Shown: positions 33,164 to 46,594, counted from the first letter of the stretch. The stretch: DNA of 64,000 nucleotides from Blakeslea trispora (GCA_025331445.1 JAIWNE010000071.1:1-64000); one strand, 5' to 3'. Notes: generated from the letters alone by a model not told the origin. Program-made: numbers and translations.

Positions 33164-34937
33164 ATGAGTAGAGTGTGTACAGTTTTGCTTCGACAATGGA
33201 ATCACCTGATCAAGGTATGAACAGATTGTTTCTTCATTTACTTATGGGGAATTTCTTCACTAAATCAAATATTAATCTTTGCTAGTCTAATATATCATTG
33301 TCTTTATCCACAAGAGAACAATCAATATTTGAAGAGGAATTTAAATATCTTATAGTCACCTCTTCGCTTTTCAATGAAACTCCTCAACTTGAACAATCAT
33401 CAGGCCACCATGTGTCAGCAGAATCTATCATGAGTGTCATGAAAGCAAAACCACCACAAAAGGAATTCACTCTAAACGATTTGACTGCTACCATCACCGT
33501 TACCAGTATAGCATTCATAGTTTTTAGCATTGGCATCAAAAGTTCAGCTGCATTGTTGTTCTTTTGCTTAATACCATTTTATCTCTCCATCTGTTATTTT
33601 CAATATCGGCGCTATGTAAAGTTTTTCTCTCGATTTAACAATGACATATATACTGACTATTTGATGTGTTAATTAGAGACATATTCAGATTCGAAAAATT
33701 CATACTTCAGCACTTGAATCGATGCATGAAATAATCTCGCTGTCAAAAGAAAGTGACGCTATGCTTATGAGTTTACTCAAGGCTTTTCATGCAAATGAAT
33801 ATCAAGATCAGCAGCAGTCATTTGGTACAATGCTATCATCTCACTTTGAAATGTACACTGAAACTGTGATGCAACTGCAGCCCTTGGTTGATGCTTACAA
33901 CCTGTCTCGTCTGAGGGATATGTATAGTGTTAGCAAGGAAATTCCATCTGTTTTGCTTGAATTTGATTCGCATCAATTTGGCTTGGAAGATATTGATTTG
34001 ATTTACTCTGTTATCGTTTGGAAGAGGCGGGAATATCTGCTCCATCTACTTGCTCTGGATGTCATGTCGAACAACAAGACTACACGTTATGGTCAGAACT
34101 GGAGACAAGCTATTCATGCAAACAAGACACTAGTAAATTCATACAATAGCTTCAATAAGAAACTGTTTGATCTATCTGTTCATGTGGATACTTGTAAGCT
34201 AGCCTATTTATTATTGTTATTGTTATTATTGTTTTGCATTGTACCAATACCTAACACTATTACTTTATCATCAACAGACCAAAACGCTCAAAAACAGCGG
34301 CCAATATCCATATCGTCCATCTCAACAGTGTCTGATGATGCATCGGTTATGGCAGAAGGTACTCCTGACGAAAAGACCCTTACACTTATGCACAGAGTCT
34401 CCACTTTGGAAAAATATATTGAGGATATTCAGGCTAAGCTCTTCCTTTGCAAACAAGATGCTCGATCATTAGCAACCAATCGAGGTAATCAATCATCTCA
34501 AAATCGATTGAGTGCCTACGATACTAACAATGAAACCAGTATCTATTTTTAGTCTGGAGAGAATGAACAAGCGATTCAGCTCAATGGAAGACACAATTAC
34601 CAACTTGAACAATCAATGGGAAGAAAGTAAATTGTCTCTTAATGTGCTGTTGGAACATGAGCAGATCAAGCTGAAATCATCCCTATCATCACTACCTTCA
34701 CCTCCCGTTTCACCCACAGCTAAGGAGTACACAGACATTAAATCTGAAGGCAAAAGCAAATCACCTACATCTAAAACATTAAGTCGAAGCCATAGTTTAA
34801 ATAGCATCAACCGAAGACATTCTTTGAACCAAAACAGACTCAGTCGCATTCAATCACTCAAACTGAAAGGCAACAACCATAGAAAATCAGTTTTATTACC
34901 TAGCAATATCTGTATTGAAGAAACCAACCTGTCTTGA
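33164..34937 (+). CDS. Vezatin/myosin-binding-domain-like membrane protein
   Basis: Four introns can be placed so that frames agree. Exon 1 (33164-33214) begins MSRVCTVLLRQWNHLIK and ends at gtatga; exon 2 starts at TCTAAT after ctttgctag. Two adjacent hydrophobic stretches follow (TATITVTSIAFIVFSIGIKS and ALLFFCLIPFYLSICYF, residues about 100-140), then a long helical region with IRKIHTSALESMHEIISLSK, YSVIVWKRREYLLHLLALD and ANKTLVNSYNSFNKKLF, and a Ser-rich C-terminus with SRSHSLNSINRRHSL. Later splices are near 34193/34278 and 34483/34538, the last using the aaaccag acceptor. Paired membrane spans plus helical bundle resemble vezatin/Inp2-type myosin-binding proteins, but this is a fold-level impression. 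The gene itself is well supported. Confidence 0.7.
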
Positions 34938-35289
34938 GACATGTTCACTATAGAATGAAACGTTAGATATACCAATCACATACCTTTATTTAGTCTTTCT
35001 CTCTCTCTTTTTTTTTTTTTACTGTTTAACAATACACAAAAAAAAAGACTTGCATCTTATTTGCTATAGTATACCGCTTGTTTATTTATTTTAGGAAGAA
35101 ATATATTTACACTTTTACCATGTCAAAGAAAAAGCCGCAAAAAGATCAACAGATAATCATTCTGACTATGTTACAATCAATTTGTTTGTTTTTCTTTTCT
35201 TTTATATCTTTTTCTTTTATTTTAAAATCAAAAAATATTAAACTCCAAAGCTCTCCTCTTTCTCTTTTCTATCTATTACAAAGATAGAC

Positions 35290-36177
35290 ATGAAAAAATC
35301 AAGAAAAAAGATTTCTCGGATAGAATTCGAAAACATCACATACCTTGCATTGAACGGCTTGAATGTGATTACATTCGCAATGGTGTTTGCTGCATCAATT
35401 ACAAAAGCAAACCAAGGCGGATTGTCTGAAATGATGCAGGCTATTTATTGCACGTAAATGAATGGAACGATATTGGAAGAACACGACCTGATCTTTATTG
35501 TGCTTTATGTGTTTGTCTTTTTCGGTAGAGCAATGAGTCTTTTGTTGGTCTTAAATGAGATTTTCTCACCTACATGGATGCATTTCTATTGCGGATTCCT
35601 AAGCTTACATCGTGGTAAGGGAATATTGATGCTATTGTAAAGTATCATTACATTTCTGTAATCACACAAAGAAGAAGTCTAACCCATCTCTTGATATAGT
35701 CTTGGGTGTGTTATCATGTGTCAAGTTGTATTCAATATTATTGTAACTATAATCGCCTTTAGTTTGGGCTTCACTCATTTCATACTATCATTGATACCTA
35801 CTCTGCCTCCCCCTAACTGCTTCCTTGTTCACTGGAAAAACCGTCATGATTTCTGGATTGAAGGGACTGATCTCACTCTAGCCCCAGTCAGTAGACACCA
35901 AGTACGCCCACGCCCACCTGCTATCAGTATTCATCAACCTGCTATCTCGACAGATGGCTCAAATAATGCAGGGCTCGGTTCAAACTATCTGCATACCAAC
36001 ACTATTCCATTATTACAGTTTCCTCATCCCTCGGCATGGCATCCACCATCTTCTAAAATTACTTCAGCTTCTATTCATTCTTTCAGAACTTCCTATTTCA
36101 ACATTGATTGTACACAATACCAGCAATGCGATGACAGCAAAAATGTCAACAATCAATTTCTTTGTGTAGCATACTAA
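35290..36177 (+). CDS. COPI-associated/TVP15-like four-span membrane protein
   Basis: Likely Golgi membrane protein. Starts MKKSRKKISRIEFENITYLA at 35290. Two introns restore one frame: a 75-nt intron beginning gtaaatg (35454) and ending cggtag (35528), and a second from gtaaag (about 35638) to gatatag (35699). Four hydrophobic segments: LNGLNVITFAMVFAASI; the AMSLLLVLNEIF region; a GKGILMLFLGCVIM stretch preceded by HFYCGFLSLHR; and FNIIVTIIAFSLGFTHFILS. A Pro/His/Ser-rich tail of about 120 residues follows. The FYxGFL..hRGKG..mlflG pattern resembles the COPI-associated family (yeast Tvp15). Without the first intron there is an in-frame TAA at 35456, so splicing is needed. Confidence 0.6.
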
Positions 36178-39100
36178 AAAAAAGAAAAGAAAAATATGAC
36201 AAAAGAAACAATTAAGAAGCTATTAACTTTAAGCAATTAAGATTTTATCAACATAGTTTCTCCAAGGGGTGTCTTCCTTAATAAAGATACCAATGATACA
36301 AAGTAAAGCCTTTTTTTTGTCTTGAAATGAAGAATAATGGAGCCTAATTCTAACCTCACAAATTAGAATATGTCAAGAACGAAAAAAAAAAAATAGGAAA
36401 ATTTCACTATTTGAGTAAGCCATAACTGTGAAGCTTACTGAACAAAAAAGTATACCTTTGTTCTCAGCAGCAGTAGAAAAATACTCGGCTAGCAAATTTA
36501 ATTCTGAATATTGATAAGAGGAAAATGGTTCAAGATCATATTAAATCAAATGAGCTTGCTTCTCAAAGGAGCTTGAACATCACAGCTCGACAGCCTTTTA
36601 AACACTTAATTTCAGTAAGTCTGCCATGCAGAATATTCTGTCACTGATTACACTTTATTCAGAAAGTGTCAAACAATTTTTAGAAACCAAATCGTTCAGA
36701 AAAAAAACATCACTCCATGCAAATGTAAAAACTAGAATAGTTCATAAATTGAGACATCAATCAATTAAGAATATCAGTGAGTTATAGGGCTGAATTTTAT
36801 TTCCAATAAATCATAGGCAATATAGTGGAATCAGCCATGTGGTGTATTAAGGCTGAGAGGCAAAATAAAATACAAGAGACTATTGCCTTTTAGACAAAAG
36901 AAGACTGTAAAATTCCAGAATAATTCTGCAACTGACTTCATATCACAAATGTGCTGGTGTTGTTTTGTTGTGCACAACAATTGCTCTCTTTGGTCAGACG
37001 TGCTCTTTGCGTGCTATTCCTACATCGATACAAACAGATCTGAGCGATATTGCTTTCTCACATAAAAAGCACCAGCTAATCTGCCATCATTATACTCGGA
37101 AATGTGTCTATTAGCTTCTCTTTTTACTGTCAGAAATTATACATAAACCTGTTTCTTTGAGCCTATTGATTGAGAGGAGAGAGCAAAGATAAAATGGTAA
37201 TTAATTATGGATGGGTTAGGTAGAGCAGTCGCTCTATTTAAGAATTCTTCCTGTTTAAAGGTGAGTCCTTGAAGTTTTTTTTTTATCGATTTAAGATTGA
37301 AGCTAATTCTATTTAAGAATATTTCTCATTTAAGGGTGAGATTTTCAGTATTTTTTTTTTTGGGCTATCATGAAGATTCAGTTGCCAAATGGAATCCTCA
37401 ATTTGCAAAGGCAGGTTTTTGGGTAATCCACCTATACCGACGATTAGGTAAGTGAGTACAAAAAGGGATGCCGGTTTTTTTCTTTTTGAACAGGTGGAAT
37501 GAGATAAACGATAAAAAAGAAACAGTATTAAACAAAAGAGACGAAAAGGCGACGTTTTAAGGTTTGCAAGAAGGCAGATAGCCACAATGGTGACCTAGTG
37601 CTATGCAGATTTAGCAACGAGCAAGAAAAGGTGATGGCAGATGGAATATCAACCCTTGTTTTACTCTTGCTCCAAATCAATTTCAGAACTTTATTTAGAT
37701 TCGGATTCCCAATGTAGCAGATCCTGTGTAACACATCCCCTTCTTTTCTTACAGCATCAGCCACAAACCATATCGGCAATCAGATCATCATTGATTCTCC
37801 ACTAACTAAAAACAAAACTATGGATTTTATTGGGTCAACCAACCGAGAAAGCTAAGCTACCAAATTTTACTTTGCTTGTTAACATTGAATATAATGCAAC
37901 CAACTAGTCTTGGTGGGCTAACAGAGAGCTCCAAGTTATTGTCGAACCAATCAACAAGCTGATCTACTTTATTCTGTTAGCTTTCAACAGGAGGTGTTCT
38001 GCTTGCTTCATTGGTTCTCGGGACAAGCGTGTCAACATCAATAAATTTAGTTTAATAAAAGGGCCTGTCATTTGCAAACATTTTATCGGTGAAAGTACGT
38101 GTCTTGGAATCTACAGGTTCGATCTAACCAAATTTTGTCATTTTTTTTTTTGAATCTGATACATCAAAAATAAAAGATACAGCAATGTTAAAATAAACAA
38201 AGGGGAAAAAAGTCAATCAAATAGATCAGATTGCTGAGTGACTGACATACTATATAGGTAGATAGTATGTGTTTATCAACTTGTTGCTGCCAATAGAGTG
38301 TAGGAACACAAACCAAAAGGCTCGGTTTATAGCATTTGTCTTGCAAACCTTTTGTTCTAATTGCTTGGACCGATCGACATCATAGACTCTTTTATAACTA
38401 CCAATCATATTTTTTTTTTCAACAACCAACGCAAACAACATAAGCTATAGAAAAGATAAAAAAAAGATGAAGGGATTTAGTATGGCAAAAAGTAAATCGA
38501 GAGCTAAAATCTATAGACGGATGAGCTGCTCTTCAACCACTTTCTATCTGCATAAACTCTTGCAAGAAAGAGAGCAAAACAACTGAAAAAAGAAAGAAAC
38601 AGAGAAACAACAAATTAAGTAAAAAAAAAAAGGTCAAGAGAATAAAAATTGACTATGCTTCTGCTGCAATGCTTATTGTTTGTCTATTGAGGTCAAGTTT
38701 ATGAGCGCAGATGTTATTAGAGTTAGTCTCAATGCTCGATATTCCTTTCTCGGCCAAAACAAACCACCATAGAGTATACTCATTAGACCTTACTGCACAA
38801 AATTCTTTCTGTTCCCTTCCTGATGAGAAAAGAAAGAGTGCTTCTAGATCTATACTATACGTACTTGAAGATTTGGGGATTTCTAAAGCATCTGTATTTT
38901 ATGATGTGGTATATCTTTCAATAGCTCTAATAGCTGCCAATGGCTATGTATTCACAATCAAATAGCTCATCTGAGTCTTTTTTTTTGGTTTTTGTTTGCG
39001 GATGCTTTAAGCAATAAGCTGCTAATGGTAAGATTTCTTACTTCTTTTTACTTTGCTTTACACGAAATGCCTAAATTGGTGCCATCTATATCGTTTTAAA

Positions 39101-39284
39101 AGAAAAAAAATTATATATTTTCCAAACTTGGAACTGCTGAACCTTTTTTTCCCTCTTTTTTTTTTTCTTTTTTTCACTAATAAATAAAAACCTTTTTCTC
39201 TCTCTCTTTTTTTTTTTTTTTTTTTTTTTTTTCTTTATTCTTTTTAGTAATATTAACCAAAGCGATCGACATTATCTTGTATTG
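36178..39284. other. 3.1-kb gene-poor interval
   Basis: No gene I can support. AT-rich, with many short open frames lacking splice logic. An imperfect direct duplication of about 50 bp sharing ctatttaagaatt, tttaa and gggtgag lies at 37232-37282 and 37308-37360. A short open frame at 38701-38770 (MSADVIRVSLNARYSFLG) could be an upstream exon of the arrestin gene but cannot be joined with confidence. T-rich homopolymers occur at 39148-39231. No tRNA or other RNA gene was recognised. Confidence 0.5.
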
Positions 39285-41370
39285 ATGCGAAATCGATTGA
39301 GAAGCAATAAAGTAATTGATATTGCGTTATCTGAAGAAAAGTTTTATTTTCCAGGAGACATTATTCGAGGTAAAAAATAAAATAAAAAAAATAAAATAAA
39401 CAATCTAATGGAATAAGCCTTTGTTGCTTTTTTGTTTATTTGCCCTTTTTTTTTCTTTTATCCCTTTTTCTGTATTTTTCTTGAAAACAATGATTGACAT
39501 CAAATAAAGGCGCTGTTCTTGTTAAGCCTAAAAGCAGCACCAAAGTCAATTCGATTCATATCAAGTTCTCGGGAACAATCCACCTCCAAGCAAAAGAAAA
39601 AGAGCTCATTTCTCTCTTTCATGTACGTGAAAACATCCCAGTCTATAATGATATAGGTAAGCTGTTGGAGTCAAAAGAGTACCGTTTTCCTTTTGAATTT
39701 TCTGTACCTGAGAATTTACCAAGTGCTATGGATGTAAGTATAGTTACCCCTAAAAAAAAAGCAATAGAAAAACTTGTTAATTAAACCTTGTACTATTTTG
39801 GAACATCTAATAGCTTGATATGAAGAAGATGTTCAAGGTGGATTATAAATTGGAAGCTATTCTTGATCGACCCATGGTACCAGAAAGTCTTTGTCCTCAA
39901 GTGGCTTACCCAGTTCTCATATTGGAATGCATTGATGTGACCAAAGAGCCTTACATAAAGCCACTAGAAGAACAGAAACTCTTTGTACTCCCAGACGACA
40001 ACAAATGCCACGTTAAACTGAGTTTGCCTAGAATTGGATATACAAGAGGAGAAACAATTCCAGTTAATTTGATAATCAATACCTCTCAAAGCTTTGTCTG
40101 TAAAAAAGCCATTGTCATTGACCTAGTAAGAAAGATGGAGACAAACACAGGAAAGTAAGTGATGACTATGTTTTTTTTAAAAAAAAAGCGGAATCATAGT
40201 CTTGATTTGATGCTCAATTCACCAAAAAAAAAAAAAAGAAATCATCAGAAAAAAGAACATATCTTGAAGTCAGAGAAACTCGATCTAAATATCATTGGAC
40301 CCTATAATTTTTCACAATCAATTACAACTCAGTTACTGGTTCGCACCACACCACCTTCACTCAAGTATCGCGAAAAACTATTGTCAGTTAGTTATGTCAT
40401 CCGAATTCAGGTTTATGGTAAATCTCTAAAGAAAAAGCCCAGATGCTTGATTGAGTTACCTATTGTGATTGGAACTTGGCCTCGTGCTGCTGTTCCGATT
40501 GACGAAGACGATGAAGATATTTTACAATACATGGGTGAACTTATGGTGGGTGATGAAATAGATGAAGATGATGGCCCGAACAATCAAAAATATAGACACA
40601 ATGAAGATAAAGATGAAGATCTTCACTGGACGATGGACTCACATCGTACAGAACAGGACTTTGAATTGAGAAAGGGTTCTTATCTCCATCAGCCAATGAG
40701 ACGTTCGGGGTCTAATGGATCCTTACGATCTAACAGTTCTTGGGTTACTTCAAACAAAGTCAATCATCGACTTTCCACACATATACCAGATGCCTATTTG
40801 ATGACTCAAGGCAACACAGCTACACCTAGTCATCATCGCAATTCTATGATTCCCACTCTACAGAACATCAAGTCACCACCACCACCTCAAATTGGATTTC
40901 AACAGCCCACAGAATACCTCAACAGATCTTCCTCTACACCTAGCCTGTTTCATCACTCTGCCTCACCTCAACAGAATGCACGGATCAGGGAATCTGCAGT
41001 CTATACACAGTACCATGATTCATCCATTGTGTCTACATCACCTCATGCTTCTGTTTCTTCTAGGTCACACTATACACACAGCCATCGCTCTTCTATATCA
41101 CATTCATCCCCTCCTCAACAACAAATACATCGTCGAGTTGTATCTGATGGATTGGCTTCTATATCGAGTGATACACAGGTACCTAGTCATACATTGACGT
41201 TTATTGCTGGAGCACCTACATTCCAATCGCAGACGACATTAATTGCCGAAGAATTTGGTTTCTCTTCACAGTCTGATTCGGATGATGAAGATGAAGGTGA
41301 CTTGTTGGCTATTATTCAGAAAAAGCAACGTAAAAGACAACAAAGGCAGACACTGACAGCAGTAGCTTAG
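39285..41370 (+). CDS. Arrestin-domain (alpha-arrestin-like) trafficking adaptor
   Basis: Probable ubiquitin-ligase adaptor for membrane-protein endocytosis. Exon 1 from ATG 39285 (MRNRLRSNKVIDIALSEEKF, then FYFPGDIIRG) gives the arrestin-N start, with the PGDIIRGAVLV turn typical of arrestin N domains. Exon 2 has INSIHIKFSGTIHLQ and EYRFPFEFSVPENLPSAMD. The next exon has FKVDYKLEAILDRP and the arrestin-C start LPRIGYTRGETIPVNLIIN. A further exon has LRVRTTPP-like LLVRTTPPSLKYREKLLSV and YVIRIQVYGK, then a long Ser/His/Pro-rich tail (PPPPQIGFQQPTEYL, RSSSTPSLFHHSASP) and an acidic end SDSDDEDEGDLLAI. The frame is open upstream of 39285 to a tttttag acceptor at 39246, so an extra 5' exon is possible. 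No clear PY motif was found in the tail. Confidence 0.8.
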
Positions 41371-41453
41371 TTTTATTATTATCATTATTTTGTTTATTTA
41401 TTGGTGCATCTCTTTATTTTATACATATATCTACATGACTGCAATAAAGCATT

Positions 41454-43531
41454 TTATTCATCATTTTCTTCGGTATCTCCCGGAAGAACAAAGCCAAATT
41501 GACTCAACATGTTACCTACAGGCCCTGGTAAACCTTGCTGACTTTTGAAGCTCTCAAGTACATTTTTGACCAGATTTAGCTGAACATCCACAGGTGCATC
41601 TTCATCTTCCTCTTGTTCATCCTCATTCTGTTTTGAAGGTAGCTTGGCAAATGAACCTCCAATCTTTTGATGACTCAACACTTCTTGATCCATCTCTTTC
41701 ATTACTTGAGTAAGATCTTCTTCTGAGCCCTGTGTTCCTTTTAGAATGCGCATAAACTCTTCCATATCAAACTGAATGGCCCCTTCGTCTTCTTCATCTT
41801 CGTCTGTATCCGAGAATTCATTCATGTCGCTAGTAGATACAAATGAGATTTCAGGCTAGATTCGCTCAAGTGTACTTTACTTACTTTGGAAATTCAACAC
41901 CATCCACACCACTTTGACTGTTCTCGACAAAGTTTTCAAAACTAGCCATCATTCTCTCCAAATCGATTCCTTCTTCTGCTTCTTTTGATCCGGGACGAGA
42001 TGAGCTCAAGTCATTTTGTAAGTCGGCCATCATACTCTGATTCATTGTGCCTATCCGCTTCATCAACAATTCTTCCAACTGCTGAGGATCCACGTTAATC
42101 CAGTCATCACTATCTTCTGATTCTTTGCTGCTATTCATTGTCAGCCTCTCTAGAGCTTCATCAGAATAACCAGAGAGAAGGGTATCTATTGTTTGTCGAG
42201 GATGAGGCACGGACAGAGCTTCCTCAAATGTCTCTTCATCATCCACATCGAGATCTTCTAATGCTATCTGGTTCACTTTTTCGGGATGCTCCTGTCGCTT
42301 GAAGATCAAATATTGTTGCTTGGCTTGCTCTGTCAGTATCTTGTGTAGTTTAGAACCTTCTTTTTGACCCTTGAAATAACCCAATGTGTTTAGCTGAGCA
42401 AGGTAGGCCAAGAACTTTTTATCTGCCTCAAAATCGTATGTCTCGATGGATAGATGTGACTGGTTGTGATGTGAGCGACTGTTATGGTAGAGCATCTCCA
42501 ACCCACAAGCTACTTTCATACCAAGTTCAGCAGCCTGAAACTTCTTTTTTTCCTTCATAGACGGCAGACGAAATGGCTTAGGCGGATAGAATTTCTGGCT
42601 GATCGTCTGTGCATAGGTTGTCTTTGTGAACGGAATGATGGTGTCGACCATGCCTTCAGAAGGTGAGAATGTGGACATGGTAGCACATGCCTTCATGGCA
42701 ATAGGATCACGCAAATAGAAGGCTTCAATGGCCAATGTGATCAATTGGGGTTGAGCGAGCAAGACAAAGGCAGCCTTGAGAGGTAATAGACAGCGAGATC
42801 GATGGCGTTCTTCTGCTGCAGCTTGTGGATAAGGATCAAGGCGTTCACAAATGGACTGCTGAATGGCTAAAGAAGCAAGACTAGTCTGAGGTTGACGTCG
42901 TACCTGATCCATAGCCCTATCACGCCGCAACTTTCCTGTACCAAGTCGCATGATGTCTGCAGGTGAGATGGGTAAAGGTATGATGTGTACTTGGCCCTTA
43001 TGGAGATAGACACGGTTTTGGCTGTTGGAAGGATCAAGCCAGTTGGGAAGATCGAGTGCTGCTTCGATCAAGATGACATCGCCATCGTTGTCATTGAGGG
43101 CAATGACAGCTTCAGGTATTTCCTTTGAAATGTGTTTTAGTAAATAAACAATGAACCACTCATCGTTGATGCAATCACCAAATCGACTTGCACCAAACAG
43201 GAATGGATAAGGAGGATCTAAAGAAAGAAAGAGAGAGAGAGAGAGAGAGAATTATTTAAAAATACATGTCTTTCTGTTCAAGCATTCTAATTAATTTTTT
43301 AATACCTTGATCTTGTGCATGAGCTATTGATAGATGAAATCGATCTTTTTGCCAAATGTAGTCACTAATGAGAGGATCTGTCATTGACCGAATCTTGTCT
43401 AGTGTGTCTCGTAAATAAGCATGTGTAGCTTGATCAGATTCTTTAGGTGGTAAATAGATGGCATACTGTATATAGTTGACTTCTTTTGATGAAGATCCTT
43501 TAAAGACATCTTCCAGATTCAGCTCTGCCAT
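41454..43531 (-). CDS. ECD: Ecdysoneless/SGT1-family protein (ECD)
   Basis: Conserved eukaryotic protein linked to pre-mRNA splicing and cell-cycle control in animals; the fungal homologue was described as a suppressor affecting glycolytic gene expression. Start at ATG 43531 (MAELNLEDVFKG); the longer frame begins with TTG. Exon 1 has NYIQYAIYLPPKESD and DYIWQKDRFHLSIAHAQDQ. Exon 2 has DPPYPFLFGASRFGDCINDE, EWFIVYLLKHISKEIPEAV, LPNWLDPSNSQNRVYLH and HIIPLPISPAD, all in the conserved N-terminal half, then EAFYLRDPIAMKAC and acidic segments. Exon 3 (41838-41454) has MNEFSDTDEDEEDEGAIQFD. Introns are near 43303-43219 (containing a GA repeat) and 41884-41838. Length is normal for the family. Confidence 0.9.
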
Positions 43532-43917
43532 TATTGGTGTATAAGAAAAATGCAAGTCAAAGTCAAGTAGGCGTGTATTTAAGCAAAATTGAATTGTTGT
43601 ACAAATCCGACTCCCAAAAAAGAAAAGAAAAAGAAATTGACTAGTAATAACAACAATAGTGACTTTTCTTTCAATTCAAGTATAAACCACTTATACAACA
43701 TCAAGAAAAGAGTGTCATAAGCAATGTGTCCAAGAAAGTTGAGAAAAAAGGTCTGAAAATAAAGTGAAAATCTTGTTTATTTGTTAAAAAAAAATGTGAG
43801 AGAGAGGATGAATTTGCTGTTTTTGAATTTTTCTCTCTTTCTTTCTTTTATTCTTTCTATTTTTTTTTTTGTCTTTTTTTGTGTGTGTGTACAACATCTT
43901 GAAACACTCCTCTTTAG

Positions 43918-46245
43918 ATGGGAAACTCATGTAGTTGCTGTTCCAGTTGCTGTGGAAGTAAGCATAATATCAATTTATTAAATACTGTGAGAATAACTAT
44001 ATGTTTGCTAAAATAAACATACAACAATTACATTTATGCCTAAATTCTTCCCCTTTCTCTCTCTCTCTCTCTTTTCTCCTTATATCACATACTCACTCTC
44101 TGACTCTCTCTCTCTCTCTTTTTCTATATTTATCTTTATGTGCTTGCAACTCATTTTGTGTGTGTGTGTATGTTTAGAACGCAGTCGAACGGGACTTTAT
44201 GAACCTCTTTTACAAGAAAATGAACGTGAAGCTATTGCCGAATTGTTACAATATCTTGAACGTAAGTTGGCTTAATTCTCTATCCTCTTTCTTATTCATC
44301 CATTCTAGATCGAAGTGACACCAACTTCTTTGAAGGAGATCCTTTGCAAGCACTTTCAACACTGGCTTATTCTGACAATATTGACCTTCAAAGATCAGCT
44401 GCTCTTGCTTTTGCTGAAATAACCGAAAAAGATGTTAGACAAGTAGGACGCGAAACACTCGATCCCATCCTGTTTCTGTTGCAGTCTCATGATGTTGAAG
44501 TGCAACGAGCAGCAAGCGCAGCACTTGGTAATTTAGCTGTCAATAGTAAGTTGACTAAAATAATGCAAATAATAATAATAATAAATAACCTCATTTATTT
44601 ATCTGTATACATTTATATAAAACAGCCGAAAACAAACTGTTGATTGTCAAGTTGGGTGGTTTAGATCAGTTGATTCGCCAGATGGGTTCACCTAATGTAG
44701 AAGTACAATGTAATGCTGTAGGCTGTATTACTAATTTAGCTACACACGGTAAAAAAGAAAGAGAGAGAGAGAGAGAAAAAAAAACAATAGGTTAATAAGA
44801 CTCTTTCAACTTTCTAGATGAGAACAAGACAAAGATTGCTAAATCAGATGCCTTACGTTTGTTGGTTGACTTGGCAAAATCAAAGGACCAACGAGTTCAA
44901 CGGAATGCCACTGGCGCACTTTTAAACATGACACATACACGTAAGCTTTTGATTATCACTAAATCGAAAAAATGCTGATGATGCTTGATAGAGGAAAATC
45001 GACAACAGTTGGTAAATGCAGGTGCTATTCCAGTATTGATTGGCTTACTCAGTTCTCCTGATGCAGATGTGCAATATTACTGTACAACTGCCTTGTCCAA
45101 TATTGCTGTAGATGGTAAGCAAAACAAAAAAAAAAAAGAGATACAATCCAATTGATGGTTTTGTTGTTAGCTGGTAATCGTAAAAAGTTGGCTCAGACAG
45201 ACTCAAGATTGGTCAACTATCTCATTGCCCTCATGGACACCAAAAGCCTTAAAGTACAGTGTCAAGCTGCTCTTGCTCTTCGAAATCTTGCTAGTGATGA
45301 AAAATACCAACTCGAAATTGTCCGATGCAAAGGTTTGGCTCCCCTTCTTCGCCTCCTCAAGTCTTCTTTCTTGCCTCTCATCTTATCCTCTGTTGCCTGT
45401 ATTCGAAATATCTCTATTCACCCTTCCAATGAATCACCCATCATTGATGGTGGATTTGTGAACCCATTGATTGAGCTATTGGCTTATGATGAGAATGAAG
45501 AAATCCAATGTCATGCTATCTCTACCTTGCGTAATTTGGCTGCCAGTTCAGAACGTAACAAACGTGCCATTGTAGAGGCAGGTGCAGTAGAGCGTATCAA
45601 GTCATTGATCGATAAGGTCCCTGTCAGTGTTCAGACTGAAATGACAGCAGCTATTGCTGTACTTGCTTTAAGTGATGATTTAAAACAACGGTTGCTGAGT
45701 ATGGGTATTTTGGATGTCTTGATGGAATTGACTTCAAGTGAGAATATGGAAGTGGAAGGAAACTCTGCTGCTGCTATTGGTAACCTTAGTTCAAAAGGTA
45801 AGATTTTTGAATTGAATTAAGATTAGATCCCTTTCTTATTGTTGTTGTTGTTTAGTGGCTGATTATACACCTTTTGTGAATGCTTGGGAAACACCTTCAG
45901 GTGGTCTAAAAAAGTTCTTGATTCAGTTCTTGTCAGAGCAACAAGATGTTGCATTTCAACATATTGGTGTATGGACAATTGAACAGTTTTTGGATGGTGG
46001 AGGTAAACAAACATTACAAAATAAGGAGGAGAAATCTGGTAACTAACTTGTTTCTATCCCTAGATACACGCCTTATGTCCTTGATTGCCAATTCAAGCCA
46101 AATTACCCATTCTGTAGAAAGAATTGTCCGTGAAGGTCAATCACCTAAAGCTGAACATAATGTCGATAGTGAAGAAGGCGATATCTATGGTCTAGCTAAA
46201 CGAGTTATGAATACCTTGAATGAAATCAAATCATCCAACCACTAA
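43918..46245 (+). CDS. VAC8: VAC8 armadillo-repeat vacuolar membrane protein
   Basis: Peripheral vacuolar protein for vacuole inheritance, nucleus-vacuole junctions, autophagy and vacuole fusion. Exon 1 (43918-43957) encodes [13 protein letters not shown]: Gly2 for myristoylation and six cysteines for palmitoylation. Exon 2 gives [20 protein letters not shown]. Then armadillo repeats over seven or more exons: [110 protein letters not shown] and [18 protein letters not shown]-terminal part with [18 protein letters not shown] and a short tail ends at 46245. Introns are short, several with TC- or GA-rich tracts. The match to yeast Vac8 is strong throughout. Confidence 0.97.
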
Positions 46246-46380
46246 TCCATTATATAAAAGAAACGACCACACTACATCTCTCTCTCTCTCTCTTTTCTTT
46301 GATTTTGTAGTCATATCCACTTATCCCCTTATTCAAGTAAACTACATTTATCTATATTTACATACACCAACCATTTCTCT

Positions 46381-46383
<3 letters not shown>

Positions 46384-46440
<57 letters not shown>
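46384..46440. repeat. (AC)n microsatellite
   Basis: 57 bp of uninterrupted AC repeats between the convergent 3' ends of VAC8 and SEC62, preceded at about 46279-46292 by a short TC tract. Confidence 0.97.
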
Positions 46441-46444
<4 letters not shown>

Positions 46445-46594
46445 AACTATATATATTCTTCTTTTGTTTGTCTGTTTGGGTAAATTGTCATCCATATTGA
46501 AACAATAAAGAATGTCGGTTATAATCTTATAAATAAATATAATATTCACTCGATCATCTATTTCTAAGCAACCCATTTTATTACTTTAAACAAT

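Noticed and set aside
38100..38125. ggttcgatct resembling a tRNA T-loop
   Set aside because: No D-arm, anticodon stem or acceptor pairing could be found in the 70 bases around it.
39148..39231. Long T runs as a possible Pol III terminator cluster
   Set aside because: No upstream A/B boxes or structured RNA; T runs of this kind are scattered through the whole window.
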